DNA from: WHSM01 sp050701635
GTDB lineage: Bacteria; Actinomycetota; Actinomycetes; Mycobacteriales; Micromonosporaceae
NCBI GenBank assembly: GCA_050701635.1
Contig: JBOGDF010000032.1
Location: forward strand, 1 to 24,669
Direction of reading: 5' to 3'
DNA: 24,669 nucleotides
The notes under the pieces were generated by a model, which worked only from the letters and a program-made list of their open reading frames with translations, was not told where the DNA came from and did not search any database. Positions 1-6,460 of this stretch are shown in pieces. Both the position numbers and the translations under genes were made by a program. Each line of letters opens with the position of its first letter. Position 1 is the first letter of the stretch.

Positions 1-333
1 GGTCAGTGGCAGCGGCTCGGGCGCCGGCGGGCTGACCACCCGGGCCGCCTCGAGCCCCGGCCCAGGCCCTGGCGCGGCGACGCTGGCCGCCAGCCACAGC
101 CGATGGAACTCCTCGGTGTCACCGCCGAGCGTCTCGACGATCAGCTCCAACAGCCCCCAGCGGGGCAGCCTGGGCTCGGAGAACGCCACCGACACCGTGG
201 TGTGGCTGCAGCCGATCTCCTTGGCCATCAGCCGCAGACTCGGCCAGCCAGCCATGTGGTGCAACGCGTGCAACCGGTCGAACAGCTCGCGCAACGCCCC
301 CCGCGGCAGCGTCGGCTTCGGCAATGCGCCCAA
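1..333 (-). CDS. Helix-turn-helix (XRE-like) regulator, 5' part only
   Basis: The minus strand holds an open frame that runs off the left edge, so only the first 111 residues are visible. The stretch LPRGALRELFDRL, followed by a region containing MAKEIGCSHTTVS and then RLPRWGLLELIVETLGG, has the layout of the N-terminal helix-turn-helix used by many actinobacterial XRE-type regulators and by large HTH-NB-ARC/TPR proteins. Residues 95-111 are rich in Pro and Ala and look like a linker to a following domain. There is no ATG in this frame. I chose the TTG at 331-333 because GGGGAGG (339-345 on the reverse strand) sits 5 nt upstream; the next TTG, at 322-324, is less well placed. The role is probably DNA binding and regulatory. 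The effector domain lies outside the window, so the target is unknown. Confidence 0.62.
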   Translation of the reverse strand, partial: MGALPKPTLPRGALRELFDRLHALHHMAGWPSLRLMAKEIGCSHTTVSVAFSEPRLPRWGLLELIVETLGGDTEEFHRLWLAASVAAPGPGPGLEAARVVSPPAPEPLPLT

Positions 334-502
334 CCCGGCCTCCCCGAGCAGACTCAGGCCACCAGGGTCGCAGCCGGGTGACAGTGTGTAAACGCCATTT
401 CCAAGCCCGACTGTCCAGGACCGTACGAAACCGTCAACCCCGCCGCCGCCCATCCGACACTGAGGTCCAACGGTACGGCGTACACCTCCAGAGGGGGCAA
501 CG
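334..502. other. Divergent intergenic region, nothing specific seen
   Basis: This 169-bp gap separates the leftward HTH gene from the rightward DUF1906 gene and must contain both promoters. I could not identify a convincing -35/-10 pair or a strong inverted repeat. The only clear signals are the two ribosome binding sites at its ends (GGGGAGG at 339-345 on the minus strand; GAGGGGG at 491-497 on the plus strand). Confidence 0.4.
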
Positions 503-1216
503 GTGCATCTGGGATTCGACCGGTCCCGCTACCCCGGCGACGCGGTGATGCGGTCGATCCGGCGAGCTACCCCGCTGGCGTTCGTCGGCATCTACCTGGC
601 CCCCGCGCCCAGCCACCCGGACACCGGCTGGATGAACAAGGTGCCACTGCTGCGGGAAATCGGCTGGGGATTCCTTCCGGTGTACGTGGGTCAGCAGAGC
701 CGTACCGGGCCCGGCAGCCACGTACTGACCCGGGAGCAGGCGTTGCGGGACGCGGTCGACGCCGGTCGGCTGGCCGAGAAGGCGGAGCTTGATCCCTGCT
801 CGGTGCTCTATCTCGACATCGAACAGGGCGGCCGGCTCACCCTCGACCACCTGTCGTACGTGGGCACCTGGGTGGGGGGCATCGCGCACGAGACGGCGTA
901 CCGCCCCGGCGTGTACTGCTCGTACCGGGACACCGCGGATCACGTGGCCGCAGAGACCGGCGACGTGCCGACCTGGGTATTCCACGTACGCGACACCGGC
1001 CCGGCCCTGGTCGACCTCGCCACCGAGGAGCCGCCCGACCCGGCGGAGTCCGGCTTCCCCGGTGCGGTCGCATGGCAGTACCGGATGAGCCTGAGCGGCG
1101 CGGTCGACCTGCGCTGGCAGGACGACGACGGCCTCACCCGTACGCTGCACGAGGTCGACCTGAGCAGCGCCGTCTGCCGCGACCCCTCCCAGGTCGCCGT
1201 AGTCCGCGACCGCTGA
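503..1216 (+). CDS. DUF1906 (Rv2525c-like glycoside-hydrolase-like) protein
   Basis: A 237-residue protein opening with HLGFDRSRYPG, the hallmark start of DUF1906. That family has a TIM-barrel fold related to glycoside hydrolases and includes mycobacterial Rv2525c. The central strand LYLDIEQGG (about residues 102-110) carries acidic residues typical of the barrel's active-site rim, and AWQYRMSLSG near residue 192 resembles the terminal strand seen in GH25-like relatives. The GTG start at 503 is supported by GAGGGGG 5 nt upstream. Rv2525c is exported by the Tat system, but this protein has no signal peptide or twin-arginine motif, so it would stay in the cytoplasm or leave by another route. 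The family's substrate is not established; a role in envelope or peptidoglycan metabolism is inference. It appears monocistronic. Confidence 0.82.
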   Translation: MHLGFDRSRYPGDAVMRSIRRATPLAFVGIYLAPAPSHPDTGWMNKVPLLREIGWGFLPVYVGQQSRTGPGSHVLTREQALRDAVDAGRLAEKAELDPCSVLYLDIEQGGRLTLDHLSYVGTWVGGIAHETAYRPGVYCSYRDTADHVAAETGDVPTWVFHVRDTGPALVDLATEEPPDPAESGFPGAVAWQYRMSLSGAVDLRWQDDDGLTRTLHEVDLSSAVCRDPSQVAVVRDR

Positions 1217-1269
1217 CCGCCCCTACTAGGGTTGCTTCATGACGGCGGACCAGCAGCACCTCGGCGCCG

Positions 1270-1572
1270 TTGGCGATCTCGACTGGACCGATCACGCTCC
1301 ACCTGAATCTCCGCGTCGGGCTAGAGCACGGTCCCGAGGCGCACCTGCTCTGGGCCGGCACTCGTCTCGACGGCATCGGCCTGCGCCACTGGGACATCGC
1401 GCCGCAGACCGTCGCCGCAGTGCTCGAGCGCCATCCACGGCTCGGGCTCAAGCAATACTTCCAGGCGACATTCGATGCCGAAGTCGTCAACAGTCCGGGT
1501 TCACGCGCGCACCTCTATGGGCGTTATCTCGGAGCCAACCGCAGGATCGCCCGCGCGCCATTCCCGGACTGA
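1270..1572 (+). CDS. Small hypothetical protein, not recognised
   Basis: A 100-residue frame beginning with TTG. Third positions are mostly G/C and composition is balanced (LRVGLEHGPEAHLLWAG, LRHWDIAPQTVAAVLERHP, AHLYGRYLGANRRIARAPF), so it looks translated. I recognise no family. No ribosome binding site stands before the TTG. A better-looking ATG at 1239, with AGGG 8 nt upstream, is in another frame and enters an unconvincing sequence. The true start may therefore be missing, or the gene may be the remnant of a longer one with a frameshift near 1265-1300. No membrane segment or signal peptide is visible. It is followed by a 100-bp gap before the convergent hydrolase. Confidence 0.38.
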   Translation: MAISTGPITLHLNLRVGLEHGPEAHLLWAGTRLDGIGLRHWDIAPQTVAAVLERHPRLGLKQYFQATFDAEVVNSPGSRAHLYGRYLGANRRIARAPFPD

Positions 1573-1674
1573 GACAACTGCTCACAGCACCGGTCGCCCG
1601 CGTTCCGTCTCGACACCGCACCCTCATGCCGCGGTCCGATCACCCGCCGCTCCGGACGGTGTTACCTCAGTCGC

Positions 1675-2418
1675 CTAGGCGGGCTCGAAGCTGGCCAGGA
1701 GCGTCTCGAGGGCGGCCTGGTCCGGGAAGGCGAACTCCGGGCCGTCCGGTGCCTCCAGCAACGTGTCGAACAGCTGGTCGTTCATGCCGATCGCGGGCGG
1801 TAGGTGGGTGCTGAGGATCGCCGACGGAGCCAGGACGCGGATCGCGTCCACGACCTTTCCGTACGCCGCCCGATCCACCAGCTTCACCCACGGGCTGTCG
1901 GCCGCCGCCCACAGCAGCTGCGCCGTACGGCGGTCGTCGTCGGGTACGTCGCGCAGGTCGGGGCCGCTGGCGAGCGTGGCGGTGCTCATCGGGCCACCGA
2001 AGCAGTCGGAGGCGAAGAACGCGCCGCCCCGGCTCTCCTGGAATCCGACGGTGACCGGGCTGTCGAACAGCGGCGGCCGGTACGCCGTGAGCGTACGGTC
2101 GCCGATATCGAGCCGCTGGCCCGGGTTGAGCAGCTGGACGCGGTGCATCGGGACGTCGTACTCACACCCGAGGATCCCCATCCCGCCGAAGGTCGTGATC
2201 AGCCGTGCGTGAGGCGCCGCGTCCATGAGTTTCCACAGCCCACCGGTGTGGTCGCGGTCCGGGTGGGTGAGCCAGATCCAGCGCACGTCCGCGGGGTCGA
2301 TCACTCCGGCGAGGCTGGACAGGTAGTCCTTGTCCGGGGTGCCCAGCCCGGTGTCGACCACGACCGGCTGCTCGGCGACGACCAGCCCCGGGTCGCCGTG
2401 ATCATCGAGCCGGCGCAC
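1675..2418 (-). CDS. MBL-fold metallo-hydrolase, N-terminus apparently truncated
   Basis: A 247-residue metallo-beta-lactamase-fold protein. VVVDTGLG at residues 19-26 is the first conserved strand and turn. THPDRDHTGG at 51-60 is the zinc motif in the H-x-D-x-D-H form (His52, Asp54, Asp56, His57), closer to the flavodiiron-type HxExDH than to classical HxHxDH. FASDCFGG near residue 135 supplies the later metal-ligand Asp. Family members normally have 20-40 residues of beta-strands before the VDTG strand. Here only an unrelated-looking MRRLDDHGDPG precedes it, and the GTG at 2416-2418 lies inside sequence that on the other strand codes for a LuxR-type regulator. I infer that the 5' end was lost in a rearrangement and the present start is makeshift. 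The remaining fold core and metal site look intact. Substrate unknown. Confidence 0.75.
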   Translation of the reverse strand: MRRLDDHGDPGLVVAEQPVVVDTGLGTPDKDYLSSLAGVIDPADVRWIWLTHPDRDHTGGLWKLMDAAPHARLITTFGGMGILGCEYDVPMHRVQLLNPGQRLDIGDRTLTAYRPPLFDSPVTVGFQESRGGAFFASDCFGGPMSTATLASGPDLRDVPDDDRRTAQLLWAAADSPWVKLVDRAAYGKVVDAIRVLAPSAILSTHLPPAIGMNDQLFDTLLEAPDGPEFAFPDQAALETLLASFEPA

Positions 2419-2727
2419 CCGGCACGCATCTATCCGCTGCTGATGTCCGCCTATGAGCTGACCGAACGCGAGCGCGACGTCGTCGAGCTGGTCCTGACAG
2501 GTTCGTCAACCGCCGAGATCGCGGAGGCCCTGGTCGTCTCGCGACTCACTGTCCAGAACCACCTGAGAAGCGTGTTCGAGAAGACGGGGGTACGCAGCCG
2601 CCGCGACCTGGTGGGAAAGATCTTCTTCACGCACTACGAGCCACGCTTCCGCGACAACGAGCAGCGCGTCCTACGCGGCGAACCGGCGCGCGGCGGGCCG
2701 GTCTTGCGTAACTCACCCCACTCCTGA
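2388..2727 (+). pseudogene. 3' remnant of a LuxR-family transcriptional regulator
   Basis: The frame reads VAVIIEPAHPARIYPLL, then LTERERDVVELVLTG, STAEIAEALVVSRLTVQNHL and VFEKTGVRSRRDLVGKIFF, a complete LuxR/GerE helix-turn-helix with its usual lead-in and basic tail. Full-length relatives in actinomycetes carry a sensor region of a few hundred residues before the 'IIEPAHPA' stretch. Here the frame upstream of about 2388 is only the antisense of the hydrolase gene, so the sensor is gone. An ATG at 2443 could give a 94-residue DNA-binding stub (MSAYELTERERD...), but it has no clear ribosome binding site. Most likely a decayed fragment, although an isolated LuxR HTH can still bind DNA. Confidence 0.72.
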
Positions 2728-2824
2728 TTGCCCGCGGTGCGTGCGGCCTCCCGTGTCCGCGGGCGGTGTGTCGGCGGTGCGATCGGCCGGGCGGCGTATG
2801 TTGAGGGTGACGGAGGGGCTGCCC

Positions 2825-3070
2825 ATGATCCCGACACTGATCTTGTTCGGCCTGGTATTCGGTCGCTGGTGGCGTTTTTCCCTGGTGGCCGCCGCGTTGG
2901 GGTGGCCCGCTCTTCTTGTCGCGACTGGCGTGATGGGCGTCGGCTGGGGGCTGTTCGGAGCAGCTGCGTTGGCGGTGGTGAACGCCGGCGTCGGCGTGCT
3001 GGTTCATCACGGCATACGCTTGCTCGTTCGGGGTCTGCGGCGTGTTCGCGCGTCGCGCGTGAGCGCTTGA
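2825..3070 (+). CDS. Small two-helix membrane protein
   Basis: An 81-residue protein beginning MIPTLILFGLVFGRWW. It has hydrophobic segments at about residues 2-12, 17-37 (SLVAAALGWPALLVATGVMG) and 41-62 (LFGAAALAVVNAGVGVLVHH), and a short basic C-terminus (RLLVRGLRRVRASR), consistent with two or three membrane helices and a positive cytoplasmic tail. The ATG at 2825 follows GGAGGGG (2812-2818) at 6 nt; in-frame starts further upstream (2741, 2798) have weaker signals. I do not recognise a family. It lies just downstream of the LuxR remnant on the same strand and converges on the SDR gene. Confidence 0.55.
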   Translation: MIPTLILFGLVFGRWWRFSLVAAALGWPALLVATGVMGVGWGLFGAAALAVVNAGVGVLVHHGIRLLVRGLRRVRASRVSA

Positions 3071-3095
3071 TCGCGGTGCTGTAGGCGAAGCACCG

Positions 3096-3857
3096 CTACC
3101 GCGGGGTCATCCGAAGGGCGCCGTCGAGGCGGATCACTTCGCCGTTGAGCATCGGGTTGGCGATGACGTGCTCGACCAGCGCGCCAAACTCCTCGGGCCT
3201 GCCCAGTCGCTGCGGGTGCGGCACCTGCGCGGCGAGTGCGGTGCGGGCTTTCTCCGGGAGTACGGCGAGCAGCGGCGTGTCGAACATGCCGGGCGCGATG
3301 GTGACCACCCGGATCAGCCGGTCCGCAAGGTCGCGGGCCAGCGGCAGGCTCATGCCGGCGATCCCGGCTTTCGAGGCGGCGTACGCGGCCTGGCCGATCT
3401 GCCCGTCGTACGCAGCAACGGACGCCGTGTTCACGACGACGCCGCGCTCGCCGTCCACGGGGTCGGTACGGGCGATGCGTTCCGCGGCGAGCCGGATCAC
3501 GTTGAAGGTGCCGACCAGGTTCACCTCGATCACCGCGGTGAAGGCCTCCAGCGGCAGCATCCGGTCGTCGGTGAGTACCCGCCCGACCAGCCCGATGCCG
3601 GCGCAGTTGACCACGGCGCGCAGCGGGGCGAGCTGCTCGGCGGCGTCCAGGGCGGCGGTCACGTCATCGGGGTCGGTGACGTCGGCGGGTACGAACCGCG
3701 CCGTGTCGCCCAGCTCGGCGACGACCTCCGCACCGGCGGAGCCGGGCAGATCGCAGACCATCACGCTCGCCCCGGCCCGAGCCAGCCGTACGGCGGTGGC
3801 CCGACCCAGTCCGGATGCCGCGCCGGTGACCAGCGCGCTGCTCCCGCGGATCCTCAC
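3096..3857 (-). CDS. SDR-family 3-hydroxyacyl-CoA dehydrogenase-like oxidoreductase
   Basis: A 253-residue classical short-chain dehydrogenase. The dinucleotide motif TGAASGLG spans residues 11-18. Asp36 (VMVCDLPG) predicts preference for NAD over NADP. NCAG is at 84-87, and the catalytic set is Asn113, Ser146, Tyr159 and Lys163 (YAASK). The pattern GVVVNTASVAAYDGQIGQAAYAASK, with the 'AVLPEKARTALAAQVPHPQRLGRPEEF' region, is characteristic of the 17-beta-HSD type 10 / 3-hydroxy-2-methylbutyryl-CoA dehydrogenase branch, so fatty or branched acyl-CoA oxidation is the likely role; a steroid or alcohol substrate cannot be excluded. The GTG start overlaps the TetR stop (GTGA), showing translational coupling and probable control by that regulator. 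Confidence 0.85.
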   Translation of the reverse strand: MRIRGSSALVTGAASGLGRATAVRLARAGASVMVCDLPGSAGAEVVAELGDTARFVPADVTDPDDVTAALDAAEQLAPLRAVVNCAGIGLVGRVLTDDRMLPLEAFTAVIEVNLVGTFNVIRLAAERIARTDPVDGERGVVVNTASVAAYDGQIGQAAYAASKAGIAGMSLPLARDLADRLIRVVTIAPGMFDTPLLAVLPEKARTALAAQVPHPQRLGRPEEFGALVEHVIANPMLNGEVIRLDGALRMTPR

Positions 3858-4528
3858 GTCGGGTCCGGGCCGGCGCCGGCGCGCTGCCGCAGCCCGGTGA
3901 CGAAGTCTCGGAAGATGAGGCTGAGCACGTGGCCGAGGAGGTCGTCGGGGACCGCTTCGGGGTCGATGCCGGCCTCGACGCCGAGGCCGTTGCTGATCGC
4001 GAAGAAGACCACGGCGAGCCGGTCGGCCGGCATCGGCAGCGCGACACCACTCTCGTCGGAGATCCGGGTGACCGCCCGGGCGACCGCCGCGCGCGCCTCC
4101 CGCCGCCGGTCGCGCAGCGCCAGCCGGGTCCGTACGTCGTGGTACGACAGCGCGAAGTACTCGGCTAGCAGCCGGTGCCACACCGCGTCGGACCGGATCG
4201 CCTCCACCAGCACGGTGCCGACCCGGTCGAGCGCGTTCTGGGGACCCGCCTCGGCGAAGCTGGCCAGCGCGGCGGTGAGCCGCTGCATGGCGTGCTCCTC
4301 CATGATCGCCAGCACCAGCTTGTCCTTGCTGGCGAAGCTGGAGTAGACCGCGCCTTTCGTCAGCCCCGCCGCGGCGGCCACGTCGCTGACCGAGCTGGCC
4401 GCGATGCCCCGCTCACCGAAGACCTCGACCGCCGCGTCCAGGATCCGGGCGCGGGTCTGCGCCCGCGTCGGACGGGTACGCGAGCCCGACGGCTTCTCGC
4501 CCGAACGGGGGGCACGTGCCCGACTCAT
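3854..4528 (-). CDS. TetR/AcrR-family transcriptional regulator
   Basis: About 224 residues. The N-terminal HTH runs over about residues 22-70 (TRARILDAAVEVFGERG, SVSDVAAAAGLTKGAVYSSF, KDKLVLAIMEEH), followed by an all-helical ligand-binding and dimer domain. I chose the ATG at 4526-4528 because AAGGAG (4538-4543, minus strand) is 9 nt away; the ATG at 4534 is only 3 nt from it and would add two residues. The stop overlaps the SDR start, so the two form an operon. Immediately upstream is a cluster of GTATT/AATAC inverted repeats (4564-4613), the probable operator. It lies between this gene and a divergent lipase gene, so the regulator may control both its own operon and the lipase. The inducer is probably an acyl-CoA or a lipid breakdown product (inference from neighbours). 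Confidence 0.87.
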   Translation of the reverse strand: MSRARAPRSGEKPSGSRTRPTRAQTRARILDAAVEVFGERGIAASSVSDVAAAAGLTKGAVYSSFASKDKLVLAIMEEHAMQRLTAALASFAEAGPQNALDRVGTVLVEAIRSDAVWHRLLAEYFALSYHDVRTRLALRDRRREARAAVARAVTRISDESGVALPMPADRLAVVFFAISNGLGVEAGIDPEAVPDDLLGHVLSLIFRDFVTGLRQRAGAGPDPT

Positions 4529-4541
4529 CCGCATCTACTCC

Positions 4542-4613
4542 TTGACTTCTCGTTAACAAACCCGATACTTCCAGGTAGTGAATACTCCACGGTATTGAAT
4601 ACCGAAGAGTATC
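4542..4613 (+). promoter_or_regulatory. Divergent tetR/lipase control region with nested palindromes
   Basis: CGGTATTGAATACCG (4590-4604) is a perfect 7+1+7 inverted repeat. AATAC-TCCACG-GTATT (4581-4596) is a second, overlapping one. GATACT (4564-4569) and AGTATC (4608-4613) form an outer pair. This stacking of one half-site is typical of a TetR-family operator binding more than one dimer. For the rightward gene, TTGACT (4542-4547) and GATACT (4564-4569) are spaced 16 bp and could be the -35/-10, so a bound regulator would cover the start of transcription. The region is unusually A/T-rich for this window. Confidence 0.62.
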
Positions 4614-4699
4614 AGCCGAGCGTTACGCCGACGTGTCGACCGGCTCTGCCGCCCACTCGCCGACCAGCATCCGCCGGCGCCGACCACGAAGGAACCCGC

Positions 4700-5566
4700 A
4701 TGAAGAGGACCACACGCACCGTGGTGGCGCTGGCCGTGACGGCGGCCGCGGTCGTACTCACCGGCGGGGCGACGTACGCCGCGACCGGCGGCGGCAACAA
4801 CGACTTCTCCTGCCGGCCCAGCGCTGCTCACCGGGAGCCAGTCGTCGTGCTGCACGGTCTGGGCGCCAACAAGGACGAGGACCTCAACGTCCTGCAGGAC
4901 CACCTGGCCGGCCTCGGCTACTGCACCTTCTCGCTCACGTACGGCGCGCACGAAGGGTTCCCGAGCGTCGGCGGTCTGCGTCCCATCGCCGACTCGGCAC
5001 CGGAGATCAGGGCGTTCATCCGGCGCGTGCTCACCGCGACCAGCGCCGCGAAGGTGGCCATCGTCGGGCACTCCGAAGGTGGCTTCCAGTCCCTGTACGT
5101 CACCAAGACCCAGGGCCTGGCGAGCCGGATCGGCACGGTCGTCGCGATCGCGCCGCCGACCCACGGCACCGACTTCGCCGGGCTCTACAAGCTGGCGTAC
5201 CTGTACGGACAGGACTCCCGAGACCTGGTCGACCAGGTGCTGGACACCTTCGGCTGCCCGGCCTGCTCCGACCTCGGCACCGGCGGCGAAGCGGTCAAGG
5301 TGCTCACCGACGGCCCGATCGCCCAGCCTGGAGTCCGCTACACCATCATCACCTCGCGGTACGACGAGATGGTCACCCCGACGGAGACCTCCTTCGTACG
5401 CGAACCCGGCGTCGCCAACCAGTACGTCCAGGACTTCTGCCCCGCCGACCCGGTCGGCCACCTCGGCGAGGCGTACGACCGCAATGTCTGGCATCTCGTG
5501 ACCAACGCCCTCGATCCGGCGCACGCCACCCCGATCCGTCCGTGCAGTGTCGGGGCCCCCGTCTGA
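4700..5566 (+). CDS. Secreted triacylglycerol lipase/esterase (lipase class 2-like)
   Basis: A 288-residue precursor with a Sec signal peptide (MKRTTRTVVALAV..., hydrophobic to about residue 25, cleavage near TYA-ATG). The mature part is an alpha/beta hydrolase: VVVLHGLGANK (48-58) provides the oxyanion-hole strand, GHSEGG (123-128) the nucleophile elbow with Ser125, SRYDEMVTP places Asp222, and GHLGEAYD places His254. Six cysteines (38, 75, 186, 189, 247, 282) suggest three disulfides, as in extracellular actinomycete lipases of the LipA/EstA class. The ATG follows GAAGGAA by 5 nt; longer in-frame extensions to 4175 run antisense through the TetR gene and are discarded. It is divergent from the TetR operon across palindromes that may repress it. 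The likely job is lipid or ester scavenging outside the cell. Confidence 0.85.
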   Translation: MKRTTRTVVALAVTAAAVVLTGGATYAATGGGNNDFSCRPSAAHREPVVVLHGLGANKDEDLNVLQDHLAGLGYCTFSLTYGAHEGFPSVGGLRPIADSAPEIRAFIRRVLTATSAAKVAIVGHSEGGFQSLYVTKTQGLASRIGTVVAIAPPTHGTDFAGLYKLAYLYGQDSRDLVDQVLDTFGCPACSDLGTGGEAVKVLTDGPIAQPGVRYTIITSRYDEMVTPTETSFVREPGVANQYVQDFCPADPVGHLGEAYDRNVWHLVTNALDPAHATPIRPCSVGAPV

Positions 5567-5606
5567 CCTAGGAAGCTGGCCGCACTCACCCACAGGGAGT
5601 CGTACC

Positions 5607-6452
5607 ATGCGATCGATCCGAATCCTCGCCATCGCCGGCGCCCTCCTCGCCGCACTGATCGCGGCCCCGGCCGGGCCGGCGAGCGCCGCCGGCTGTCCGT
5701 CGGTGAACGGGAAGTGGGCGGCCACCGGGCCGTTCACCGTGACCACCCACCAGAGCGGCGTCGGGCACACCATCTACCGGCCGGCCTCGCTCGGCAGCCT
5801 GGGCTGCACCACGCACCCGGTGATCATCTGGGGGAACGGCACCTTCGGCGTCACCTCGGCGTGGGACGGGCTGCTGCGTCATCTCGCGTCGCACGGCTTC
5901 ATCGTCGCGGCGGCGAACACCGGCCAGTCGGGGTCGGGCCGGGAGATGCTGGCCGGACTCGACTACGTGACGCGGCAGAACACGCAACAGGGCAGTGCGT
6001 ACTACGGCAAGGTCGACATCAGCCGGGTCGCGGCCACCGGGCACTCGCAAGGCGGCGGTGGTGCGATCAGCGCGGGCGCCGACGCGCGGGTGGACACCAC
6101 CGTGCCGATCCAGCCCGGCCCGTGGGGCTCGGTCAACGCGCTGCACGGCCCGATGTTCATCCTTTCCGGGCAGTACGACACGCTGGTCCCGCCCTCGTAC
6201 GTGAAGTCGCGTTACCAGGACGCTGATCACATCGTGGCGATCTACGGTGAGCTGGCCGGAGCCAACCACTTCACGCCGACCGGCGACGGCGGCGGCTATC
6301 GCGGCCCGATCACCGCCTGGATGCGCTTCCACCTGCACGGCGACGAGCAGGCGCGGGACGAGTTCTTCGGCGCCAGCTGCGTGTACTGCGGCGCGCCCGA
6401 GTGGTCGGAGTTCCTGCGCAACTCGAAGGCCCAGGCGGTGCCGGGCTCGTAG
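5607..6452 (+). CDS. Secreted PETase/cutinase-like alpha/beta hydrolase
   Basis: A 281-residue precursor with a signal peptide (MRSIRILAIAGALLAALIAAP, cleavage predicted after ASA near residue 27). HPVIIWGNGTF (70-80) is the oxyanion-hole strand, GHSQGG (145-150) the nucleophile elbow with Ser147, LSGQYDTLVPP gives Asp191, and GANHFTPTG gives His221. Order and spacing match the family containing actinobacterial cutinase/PET-hydrolase-like and chlorophyllase-like esterases (dienelactone hydrolase superfamily). The GHSQGG elbow differs from the GHSMGG of characterised polyester hydrolases, so polyester activity is not assured. The C-terminal half has a likely disulfide (GASCVYCGAP). GGGAG lies 7 nt before the ATG. 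Only 40 bp separate it from the lipase gene, so the two probably share a transcript. It converges on the MFS gene 8 bp away with no visible terminator. Confidence 0.82.
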   Translation: MRSIRILAIAGALLAALIAAPAGPASAAGCPSVNGKWAATGPFTVTTHQSGVGHTIYRPASLGSLGCTTHPVIIWGNGTFGVTSAWDGLLRHLASHGFIVAAANTGQSGSGREMLAGLDYVTRQNTQQGSAYYGKVDISRVAATGHSQGGGGAISAGADARVDTTVPIQPGPWGSVNALHGPMFILSGQYDTLVPPSYVKSRYQDADHIVAIYGELAGANHFTPTGDGGGYRGPITAWMRFHLHGDEQARDEFFGASCVYCGAPEWSEFLRNSKAQAVPGS

Positions 6453-6460
6453 CGCGTCCG

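Noticed and set aside
1239..1814. 191-codon plus-strand frame from ATG 1239
   Set aside because: It is Arg/Pro-rich without domain character and overlaps the 3' end of the hydrolase gene antisense.
1804..2442. Long N-terminal part of the LuxR frame, which would make a 307-residue regulator
   Set aside because: The sequence before about 2388 is the exact antisense of the hydrolase's conserved core and has no sensor-domain character, so the LuxR piece is a 3' remnant.
4175..4699. N-terminal extension of the lipase frame back to 4175
   Set aside because: It runs antisense through the TetR gene and its operator. The ATG at 4700 has a ribosome site and begins a proper signal peptide.
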